A program made the position numbers and the translations under genes. Of a DNA stretch of 64,000 nt, positions 24,630-31,762 are shown in pieces. This stretch comes from JAVKBW01 sp964352715. GTDB lineage: Bacteria > Pseudomonadota > Alphaproteobacteria > UBA8366 > Aestuariispiraceae. How positions within the stretch are numbered: position 1 is the stretch's first letter; each line of letters begins with the position of its first letter. Under the pieces are notes generated by a model. The model saw only the letters and a list, made by a program, of their open reading frames with translations, made no database searches and was not told the DNA's origin. The DNA is taken from positions 1 to 64,000 of the forward strand of contig CAYGSU010000003.1 of the NCBI GenBank assembly GCA_964352715.1, read 5' to 3'.

Positions 24630-25973
24630 GTGACAAAATCCCTTGCCGGCCTGATGGCTGATCTTGCAACAGGTCGCACGACCAGCCGCGTTCTGGTCGA
24701 ATCCTGCCTCGCTCATATCGAAGACAGGAACGGTGGTTTGGCGGCATACCTTTCTGTTGATGCCGGCGCTGTCCGGGCGGCGGCCGACAGCATTGACTGC
24801 ATGCGGGTGGCCGGCATGGCGCCCTCGCCTTTGGCGGGAATACCCGTTTCGGTGAAAGACCTGTTCGATGTGCAGGGCCAGGTCACGACCGCCGGTTCCG
24901 TCGTTCTGAAAGATGCCGCGCCGGCAACCAGCGATGCGCCGGCTATCGCCCGGCTGCGCGCCGCTGGCATGGTGTTGATGGGCCGGACGAACATGTCGGA
25001 ATTTGCGTTTTCCGGTGTCGGCCTCAACCCGCATTATGGCACTCCGTGGAACCCGGCCGACAGGGAAAACCATCGTATTCCGGGCGGCTCTTCCTCTGGT
25101 GCGGCGGTCTCCGTCGCCGCCGACATGGCGGCGGTCGGGATCGGTACCGACACCGGCGGTTCCTGCCGGATACCTGCCGCCTATTGCGGCATTGTCGGTT
25201 ACAAGCCGACGCAGGCTCGGGTTTCGCGCGAAAAGGCGTTTCCGCTCGTCAAGTCGCTCGATTCCATCGGGCCGCTCGCGAACACCGTCGATTGCTGCGC
25301 GGTGATCGATGCCGTCATGGCGGGGTTACCTGCGGGCGACGGCAAGGCGAAAAGTGCGGCTCATATCCGCCTCGCCGTGCCGCAGACAACGGTTTTCGAT
25401 GAGATTGACGACCAGGTCGCCGCTGCTTTTTCACGATCGCTGGACGGTCTGTCGAAAGCCGGGATTACGATAGAGGAAATTCCGCTAGAGGAATTCGCCA
25501 GAATACCGCAGATCAACGCCCGTGGCGGCATGCCGTCCGCTGAAGCCTTTGCCGTTCATCGAAACCTGCTGGCGGAAAAGAGACATCTGTATGACCAGCG
25601 CGTGGCTGCCCGCATCGAACAGGGGAACGGGGTTCTTGTTGCCGATTACATTGATTTTCTGGAAGCGCGGGCGAACCTGAGAAATGTAGTGACGGAGATC
25701 ACCCGGCCTTACGATGCGGTTGTCATGCCGACCACACCGATTGTTCCACCGCTGGTCAGTGATCTTGAAAGCGACGAAGGGTATCTTCACTACAACCGGC
25801 TTTCCCTGCGTAATACACTGATCGGGAATTTTCTCGATCGTTGCGCGATTTCGCTTCCCTGTCATCGACCGGGCGATCTGCCGGTCGGGTTGATGCTGAT
25901 GGGTGGGCATGGTGAGGATGAAGCGCTGTTCAGGGTGGCGCGGACCGTCGAATCAATTCTGGTGACGGTGTGA
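24630..25973 (+). CDS. Amidase signature family hydrolase
   Basis: This 447-residue amidase hydrolyses a carboxamide. The Ser-cisSer-Lys triad is visible: Lys in IPVSVKDLFDVQG, the cis-Ser in IPGGSSSGAAVSVAAD and the nucleophile in GIGTDTGGSCRIPAAYCGIV. The length is normal for the family. The start is GTG 24630, the first codon of the conserved N-terminal helix; no strong ribosome-binding site precedes it. The stop overlaps the start of the molybdopterin oxidoreductase gene by four bases (GTGA), so the two are translationally coupled and may act on the same compound, for example releasing an acid or nitrogen compound for oxidation. The substrate is unknown. Confidence 0.88.
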   Translation: MTKSLAGLMADLATGRTTSRVLVESCLAHIEDRNGGLAAYLSVDAGAVRAAADSIDCMRVAGMAPSPLAGIPVSVKDLFDVQGQVTTAGSVVLKDAAPATSDAPAIARLRAAGMVLMGRTNMSEFAFSGVGLNPHYGTPWNPADRENHRIPGGSSSGAAVSVAADMAAVGIGTDTGGSCRIPAAYCGIVGYKPTQARVSREKAFPLVKSLDSIGPLANTVDCCAVIDAVMAGLPAGDGKAKSAAHIRLAVPQTTVFDEIDDQVAAAFSRSLDGLSKAGITIEEIPLEEFARIPQINARGGMPSAEAFAVHRNLLAEKRHLYDQRVAARIEQGNGVLVADYIDFLEARANLRNVVTEITRPYDAVVMPTTPIVPPLVSDLESDEGYLHYNRLSLRNTLIGNFLDRCAISLPCHRPGDLPVGLMLMGGHGEDEALFRVARTVESILVTV

Positions 25974-28078
25974 TCATGGACGGGATCACCCCGACAGGCG
26001 AACCGAGGCCGGATGCCTTCAGCGCCTGTCCGCATGACTGCCCCAGTACCTGCGCGGTCGATGTTGAATTCGCAGCAGACGGTCGAGTAACCCGGCTGCG
26101 TGGTGCAAAGGACAACACATACACAGATGGTGTAATATGTGCCAAGGTCGCACGGTACAATGAACGTCTGTACCACCCTGATCGTCTGACGCATCCGCTG
26201 AAACGAACGGGACCGAAGGGGTCCAGGGATTTCGCGCGGATTTCCTGGGACGAGGCGCTGGACATTGTCGCCGAGCGGTTTCTTGCCGACGAGGAAAAGC
26301 ACGGGGCTGAATCGATCTGGCCTTACTACTTCGCCGGAACGATGGGTCTGGTCATGCGCGACGGCATGCATCGCCTTCGCCACGTTAAGCGATATTCCGG
26401 CGAACACGATACGATCTGCACCACGCTCGCCTGGACCGGATGGAATGCGGGTACGGGCCGGCTTGCCGGCGTCGACCCAAGGGAAATCGGCGAGGCTGAT
26501 GTCGTCGTGATCTGGGGCACGAACCCGGTCAACACCCAGGTCAACGTGATGACCCATGCGGTGAAGGCGCGGAAGAACCGTGGCGCGAAAATCGTAGCGG
26601 TCGATGTCTATGAAAACGCGACAGTAAAGCAGGCCGATCTCGGCCTGGTCCTGAAACCGGGCAGTGATGCGGCGCTGGCGCTGGCAATGATGCATGTGCT
26701 GTTTCGCGACGGACTGGCCGACCGCGATTATCTGCAGCGCTACACGGACGATGCCAAAGGGTTCGAGGAGCATCTGCGCGACTACACGCCGCAATGGGCG
26801 TCGCCGGTTACCGGCCTTTCGGTAGAAGATATCGAAGCCTTTGCGCATCTGGTCGGACGCAACAAACGAAGCTTTTTCCGTCTGGGTTACGGCTTTACCC
26901 GGCATCGCAACGGGGCGGAAGCGATGCATACCGTGCTGTGTGTGCCGGCCGTTACCGGCGCCTGGGCGCATCGGGGCGGTGGCGCATTCCACTCCAACGG
27001 TGCGATCTTCAAATGGAACCGCACGCTGATCAACGGACTGGATTGTCTCGACCCGTCTGTGCGCGTTCTCGACCAGTCCCGTATCGGGCCGGTTCTGACA
27101 GGCGACAGACGCGATCTGGGAGACGGCCCGCCGGTTACCTCGATGCTGATACAGAACACCAATCCGATGATGGTGACGCCGGATCTGAAGCTGGTCGCCA
27201 AGGGGTTCGCGCGCGAGGACCTGTTTGTCTGCGTCCATGAACAGTTCATGACCGAAACGGCGCGGATGGCGGATATCGTGTTGCCGGCTACGATGTTCCT
27301 CGAACATGACGATCTCTATCAGGGCGGCGGGCACCAGCACATACTGCTCGGGCCAAAGGTGGTCGAGCCGGCGGGGGAATGCCGATCCAATCACGAGGTT
27401 ATCTGCGCTCTGGCAAAACGCGTCGGGGCGAACCATGCAGGCTTCGACATGACCGCGCGGGAGATCATCGACTGGACGCTGAAGAATTCAGGCTGGCGCG
27501 GTTTGGCGGATCTTGAGGCGGAAAAGTGGTTCGACGTTCAGCCGGCCTTTGAAGATGCACACTACATAAACGGTTTCGGTCATGCGGACGGCAAGTTCCA
27601 TCTGAAGCCTGACTGGACGAGCACACGGCTCAACAGGTTCGGGCCGGATGACGGCCGCGTCATGAAGGGCGCCTTCCCGGCCTTCTTCCAAACAAGCGAA
27701 AAGGCGACGGAGCAGAAACCGTTCCGGCTGGTTACTGCGCCGGCCAGAAACTTTCTCAATTCCTCTTTCACCGAGACACCGACATCAGTGAAACAGGAAC
27801 GGCGGCCAACGCTATTGATGCGCCCTGACGACCTTGAGAAAACCGGTGTGGCTGATGGCGATCTCGTCTCGATGGGAAATGACAGGGGTGAAATCAGGAT
27901 TCATGTAAAGGCGTTCGGTGGCCTTGCGCCGGGAACGGTCGTCTCCGAAAGCATCTGGCCGAATGAGGCGTTTGTCGGCGGCAAGGGCATCAACTATCTG
28001 ACCGGGGCGGACCCGGCCGGCCCGATCGGCGGCGCGGCCTTCCATGATAACGCCGTGTGGGTCAGTCCGGTGGTTTGA
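25970..28078 (+). CDS. Molybdopterin-dependent oxidoreductase
   Basis: This 702-residue enzyme belongs to the Mo/W-bisPGD DMSO reductase superfamily. The N-terminal [4Fe-4S] site is visible as AFSACPHDCPSTCAVDVEF followed by a Cys in DGVICAKVARY. Further hallmarks are WDEALDIVAERF, VIWGTNPVNTQVNVM and MADIVLPATMFLEHDD, with a C-terminal molydopterin dinucleotide-binding domain near SVKQERRPTLLMRPDDLEKT. There is no Tat signal, so it should be cytoplasmic. It starts at GTG 25970 overlapping the amidase stop, or at ATG 25976. No electron-transfer subunit is adjacent. The 3' end overlaps the convergent DUF4126 gene by 17 bases. The substrate cannot be told. Confidence 0.85.
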   Translation: MIMDGITPTGEPRPDAFSACPHDCPSTCAVDVEFAADGRVTRLRGAKDNTYTDGVICAKVARYNERLYHPDRLTHPLKRTGPKGSRDFARISWDEALDIVAERFLADEEKHGAESIWPYYFAGTMGLVMRDGMHRLRHVKRYSGEHDTICTTLAWTGWNAGTGRLAGVDPREIGEADVVVIWGTNPVNTQVNVMTHAVKARKNRGAKIVAVDVYENATVKQADLGLVLKPGSDAALALAMMHVLFRDGLADRDYLQRYTDDAKGFEEHLRDYTPQWASPVTGLSVEDIEAFAHLVGRNKRSFFRLGYGFTRHRNGAEAMHTVLCVPAVTGAWAHRGGGAFHSNGAIFKWNRTLINGLDCLDPSVRVLDQSRIGPVLTGDRRDLGDGPPVTSMLIQNTNPMMVTPDLKLVAKGFAREDLFVCVHEQFMTETARMADIVLPATMFLEHDDLYQGGGHQHILLGPKVVEPAGECRSNHEVICALAKRVGANHAGFDMTAREIIDWTLKNSGWRGLADLEAEKWFDVQPAFEDAHYINGFGHADGKFHLKPDWTSTRLNRFGPDDGRVMKGAFPAFFQTSEKATEQKPFRLVTAPARNFLNSSFTETPTSVKQERRPTLLMRPDDLEKTGVADGDLVSMGNDRGEIRIHVKAFGGLAPGTVVSESIWPNEAFVGGKGINYLTGADPAGPIGGAAFHDNAVWVSPVV

Positions 28079-28730
28079 TCGTCCGAGGCAGACGGTCGGG
28101 GTGCAGGGTAAGGCCCCGCGCCGGTTCCGTCTCTTCCCGCTTCGGTCCGCGAAACAGCCGAATAAGGGTGCGGATCAGCTTCGGCAGCAGCCAGATAGCC
28201 AGCACGATGAACAGCCCGATAATGCCTAGCAGCACCATCGGTGCGAAGACCGCCAGAATGACGGCGCCGATCGCCAGAAAATCTTCAACAAACGAGGCGA
28301 ACCAGTTCGTGAACGGTTCAGGCGATGTGTTGATCGCCGCCCGGCTGGTTGCCTTCGACAGATGACTGCCGCCGGAAATAACACCGCCCATCACCAGCGC
28401 GGCGATGTAGGCGGTTTCCTCCGGCAGGCCGAAATCCATGCCGGCGGCGGTGGATGCCGCCAGATAGGCGCCGGCCGGTATACGGATGAACGTATGCAGC
28501 ATGTCCCACAAGGAATCGACGCCGGGTACCTTGTCGGCGACGAATTCGATGCAGAAAAGAAGGGCGGCCATCCCCAGTACCAGGGGTGAAGACAGAACGC
28601 TTAACTCGTTCGGCAGCGTCGCAACGCCGAACAGGTCCATGAGGCCAAGAACAAGCACCGTCGCGTACAGGTTAATGCCGGCCGCCCAGGCCGACCCCGC
28701 AGCAAGGGCCAGTGTTTCAAGGCCGCCCAT
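28062..28730 (-). CDS. DUF4126 membrane protein
   Basis: This 222-residue inner-membrane protein matches the DUF4126 pattern, with an N-terminal GSAWAAGINLYATVLVLGLM, a central FIRIPAGAYLAASTAAGMDF and several hydrophobic segments; the last two lie near FLAIGAVILAVFAPMVLLGI and IGLFIVLAIWLLP. The tail is basic and cytosolic-looking. It is convergent with the oxidoreductase gene and lies six bases downstream of the MscS gene, so the two minus-strand genes likely share a transcript. Function unknown. Start at ATG 28730. Confidence 0.8.
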   Translation of the reverse strand: MGGLETLALAAGSAWAAGINLYATVLVLGLMDLFGVATLPNELSVLSSPLVLGMAALLFCIEFVADKVPGVDSLWDMLHTFIRIPAGAYLAASTAAGMDFGLPEETAYIAALVMGGVISGGSHLSKATSRAAINTSPEPFTNWFASFVEDFLAIGAVILAVFAPMVLLGIIGLFIVLAIWLLPKLIRTLIRLFRGPKREETEPARGLTLHPDRLPRTIKPPD

Positions 28731-28736
28731 CAGAAG

Positions 28737-29579
28737 TTACTTGCTGTCGTCTGGCGTTTCATTGATCAGGTGAACCGTCCGTTGCGGGAAAGGAATTTCG
28801 ATACCTGCGGAATCGAGACCTTCCTTAAATGCTTTCGTCAGGTCCCATTTCAAGGCCCAGTAGTCGGACGATGCGCACCAGATGCGCACGGTGATGTCGA
28901 CCGAACTGTCGCCAAGATTGCTCACCGCGATCAGAGATGCAGGCTCTTTGTGGCAGCGGGCGTCACCGTCGATGATCGACTGGATGACCTCGAAAGCCTT
29001 GTTGATATCGTCGCCATAGCCAATGCCCAGCACGAAATCCAGCCGCCGTGTGGCAAAGGCGCTGAAGTTCTTGATGCTGGTATTCCACAGGTCCTTGTTC
29101 GGCACAATGATCAGTACGTTGTCCGGCGTTGTCAGGTCTGTCGTGAACAGGTTGATTTCTTTCACCGTTCCGGCATTGCCGCCGGCATCGATATACTGGT
29201 CAACCTTGAACGGGCGGAAAACCAAAAGCATGACACCGGCTGCCAGATTGGAAAGCGTGCCTTGCAAGGCGAGACCAATGGCAAGGCCGGCGGCGCCGAT
29301 CAGTGCAATCAGGCTGGTGGTTTCAAAGCCGAACTGTTCGAGGACGGCCACGACAACGAAGGCAAGAATTACGTACCGAACAAGGTTTGCCAGAAACGGC
29401 CGCAAGGTGTTGTCGATGGCCTTAACGCGACCCAGCGCCCGGGCAACAGTGCTGCGTGCCCAGCCGGCGACGATCCAGCCGATGATCAGAATGGCAACCG
29501 CGCCGAGTACATTCAGCCCGTAGACCGCAACGACGTCGACGACCTGATCGACGATTTCCTGTATTTGTTCAGAACCCAT
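28737..29579 (-). CDS. MscS-type mechanosensitive channel
   Basis: This 280-residue small-conductance mechanosensitive channel lets solutes escape on osmotic downshock. It has N-terminal transmembrane segments (GLNVLGAVAILIIGWIVAGW and FLANLVRYVILAFVVVAVL), the Gly/Ala-rich pore helix GAAGLAIGLALQGTLSNLAA and the cytoplasmic beta domain beginning PFKVDQYIDAGGNAGTVKEI. The length equals the canonical E. coli MscS. ATG 29579. Its upstream region is a 421-base gap shared with the divergent XRE regulator. Confidence 0.92.
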   Translation of the reverse strand: MGSEQIQEIVDQVVDVVAVYGLNVLGAVAILIIGWIVAGWARSTVARALGRVKAIDNTLRPFLANLVRYVILAFVVVAVLEQFGFETTSLIALIGAAGLAIGLALQGTLSNLAAGVMLLVFRPFKVDQYIDAGGNAGTVKEINLFTTDLTTPDNVLIIVPNKDLWNTSIKNFSAFATRRLDFVLGIGYGDDINKAFEVIQSIIDGDARCHKEPASLIAVSNLGDSSVDITVRIWCASSDYWALKWDLTKAFKEGLDSAGIEIPFPQRTVHLINETPDDSK

Positions 29580-30000
29580 TTGACTAATCCCGCTTGAAGG
29601 TTGATATATCAGGAAGCAAGAATTCCTGTCCTTCGCTTTTCCGTAGAGTCAGAAACCGAATTAATCAAGCATCACGGCGGACCTGACTTAAGCACAAGAT
29701 GACAATCGATGCCGTTGGTTGCTTAATGCCCGTGACGGGCAAGCCGCATTTGTTATCTCTTCCGGTACCAGGGTACGCACAGGATTCAAGACTTGGACGA
29801 TCGTACAAAACATCGTACATTCCAGCCCGAAATTCCAAGGTTGGCACAAGGTTGGCAGAGGCGTGCAACATTGTATCGGCTTTCATGGATTGATGAATGT
29901 TCGCCGACTACGGGTTTTTCCTAATACTATGCCTCCCAAAGATAGTGCATAAGTCGATCGCACTTATACAACTATACGGACTAACAACTGGAGACTAACT
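29580..30000. other. 421-base gap upstream of the XRE regulator and MscS
   Basis: No gene is credible here. The region carries short repeats listed separately and must hold the divergent promoters of the MscS and XRE genes. Small frames around 29665-29952 on both strands overlap each other and lack ribosome-binding sites. Confidence 0.55.
29800..29857 (+). promoter_or_regulatory. Clustered direct repeats and a sigma54-like element
   Basis: ATCGTACA occurs at 29800-29807 and 29812-29819 (12-base period). AAGGTTGGCA occurs at 29837-29846 and 29848-29857 (11-base period). The second pair also reads as TGGCAC-N5-TGGCA at 29842-29857, placing the GG and GC at sigma54 -24/-12 spacing with one mismatch in the -12 box. 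It faces the XRE gene. Confidence 0.35.
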
Positions 30001-30495
30001 ATGCCGCGACAAAGCAAAAATAAGGTCGTGCAACACACCGGGCCAATCCCTGCTGGCCGGCCCGGCGTGCCGAACCCTATCGACATTCATGTCGGCGGGC
30101 GGATCAGAATGCGCCGGATCATGCTGGGCATGTCACAGCAGAAGCTCGGCGAAGCTCTGGGCCTGACATTTCAGCAGGTGCAGAAATACGAACGCGGTAC
30201 GAACCGGGTCGGTGCGTCGCGTCTTTGGGATCTGTCGAACGTACTGGATGTTCCGATCATGTTTTTCTACGAAGACATGGATCAGGACATTGCCGACAAC
30301 AGCCCGCGTCTGCGCGCCGGTCTGTCTGAATCGCCGCCGCCGGAAGTTGATTTCGAGCCGGACCCGATGGCGAAGCGCGAGACCCTCGAACTGGCCCGCG
30401 CCTACTACAAGATCAAGGACCCGATGACCAGAAAGCGTGTCTTTGATCTGGTCAAGTCTATCGCGAAGGCAGAATCCGTTACGGATATCGAATAA
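30001..30495 (+). CDS. XRE-family transcriptional regulator
   Basis: This 164-residue DNA-binding protein has a Cro/C1-type helix-turn-helix at about residues 32-90: IRMRRIMLGMSQQKLGEALG then LTFQQVQKYERGTNRVGASR. The C-terminal part (about 100-164) is acidic and then helical (FEPDPMAKRETLELARAYYK). This architecture is common in Alphaproteobacteria, where relatives affect quorum sensing, biofilm and surface functions. ATG 30001 follows AACTGGAGACTAACT. A strong terminator follows at 30518. It may regulate its own gene through the repeats upstream and could be a candidate regulator of the adhesin locus 1.3 kb downstream, but that is speculative. Confidence 0.9.
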   Translation: MPRQSKNKVVQHTGPIPAGRPGVPNPIDIHVGGRIRMRRIMLGMSQQKLGEALGLTFQQVQKYERGTNRVGASRLWDLSNVLDVPIMFFYEDMDQDIADNSPRLRAGLSESPPPEVDFEPDPMAKRETLELARAYYKIKDPMTRKRVFDLVKSIAKAESVTDIE

Positions 30496-30517
30496 GCCTT
30501 TTCGAAGAACTCGTGTG

Positions 30518-30553
30518 AAAAAAGGGGCAGCTTTTCAGGCTGTCCCTTTTTTA
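30518..30553 (+). terminator. Intrinsic terminator after the XRE gene
   Basis: A-rich/GGGGCAGC pairs with GCTGTCCC/T-rich (one G-T pair) over about 14 bp, with a six-T run. The flanking A-tract means it could work on both strands. Confidence 0.88.
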
Positions 30554-30651
30554 TGTGTGATGCATTCCCTGCGGGCGGCGCGTGCGGTACGCTTGGCGCG
30601 ATACAAGACGGCTCTTTCGTGAAGGTGAATGGATTGCAGTTCAACACATCG

Positions 30652-31539
30652 ATGTCGTTTCGATACGGCAGGTTTGATCGATTGTCGCCGACAGTCCGGC
30701 GGCTGGTTGCGCCGAACCCCGGCCCGTTCACCTTCTACGGTACCGGCGTGTATGTCGTCGGAACAGGCAGGGTGGCGGTGATCGACCCCGGCCCGAATGC
30801 GCCGGCCCACATTCACGCTCTGCTTGCCGGTCTGGGCCAGGAGACGGTTGAAGCCATTCTGGTTACCCACACCCATAGCGACCATTCTCCCGGCGCGGCC
30901 CTGCTGAAGGAAAAGACCGGTGCGCCTGTATACGGCTTTGGCAGCACGCTGCTTTCGGAACGGGCAGAGGAAGATACTGTCGTCGTTGAAGCGGGCAGAG
31001 ACCTGTCGTTCAGGCCCGATCACAAGCTGAAGGATGGTGACACGATCGAGGGCGATACCTGGGCGCTGCAAGCGTTGCATACGCCTGGCCACACGTCTGA
31101 TCATTTGTGTTATGCCTATGATGCCGAAAGCGCCCTGTTCACTGGCGATCACGTGATGGGGTGGTCGACAACGGTGATCGCGCCGCCGGACGGCGACATG
31201 GACGCCTACATCATGTCGCTTGAAAATCTGTTGCCGCGTGATGACGCGATTTTATATCCCACGCACGGCTCGCCGATAACCAGTCCGCATGACTTTCTGA
31301 TCGAATTGATCAACCATCGTCATGAACGGGAGCAACAGATCCTACGGTGTCTCGCCCGGAACATCGAAAGTATCGAAGGCATTGTCTCGCAATTGTACAG
31401 CCATGTGCCGACAGAACTGCATGCCGCTGCGGCATGTTCGGTCTGGGCGCATTTGATCGCCCTGTGCCGGCGCGGTGTGGCATTTGCCGAGAAGGACGAC
31501 CAGTCGCTCGACGGTCGTTACCGGCTGGCCTCAATCTGA
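30652..31539 (+). CDS. Metallo-beta-lactamase-fold hydrolase
   Basis: This MBL-fold hydrolase of about 295 residues has the zinc-binding VTHTHSDHSPGAALL motif (HxHxDH), the His of LHTPGHTSDHLCY and the Asp of LFTGDHVMGW. A C-terminal helical domain (about 235-295) resembles LACTB2-like glyoxylase/endonuclease relatives. The start was put at ATG 30652 because upstream in-frame codons run into the terminator at 30518-30553; GTG codons at about 30619 and 30625 remain possible. No clear ribosome-binding site marks any of them. It stands alone before the type I secretion locus. The substrate is unknown. Confidence 0.85.
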   Translation: MSFRYGRFDRLSPTVRRLVAPNPGPFTFYGTGVYVVGTGRVAVIDPGPNAPAHIHALLAGLGQETVEAILVTHTHSDHSPGAALLKEKTGAPVYGFGSTLLSERAEEDTVVVEAGRDLSFRPDHKLKDGDTIEGDTWALQALHTPGHTSDHLCYAYDAESALFTGDHVMGWSTTVIAPPDGDMDAYIMSLENLLPRDDAILYPTHGSPITSPHDFLIELINHRHEREQQILRCLARNIESIEGIVSQLYSHVPTELHAAAACSVWAHLIALCRRGVAFAEKDDQSLDGRYRLASI

Positions 31540-31762
31540 CTTCGACGATTGCTGGGCTTCCTAGACGTGCGGAGTCTTTCTGCTTGGCTTGAATTGCTCA
31601 GTTCGCCAAGTGTTTCCCAAACATAAACCCAATAAAAATCTAGACATTTGCTATGGAACGTAAGAGGCAAATCATACTATATCTTGGGTTAGCATGGTAT
31701 TTGCATTGTTTTATTTGAGATAATCTTGAACTAACGGGCGGCGGCGAAGAGCGCGCAAACTC

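Noticed and set aside
25862..27436. 524-codon minus-strand frame opposite the molybdopterin oxidoreductase
   Set aside because: The plus-strand gene has clear family motifs throughout; the antisense frame has none.
30553..30651. Upstream ATG (30553) for the metallo-beta-lactamase-fold gene
   Set aside because: It lies within the T-run of the preceding terminator and adds a Cys/Gly-rich stretch unlike family N-termini.
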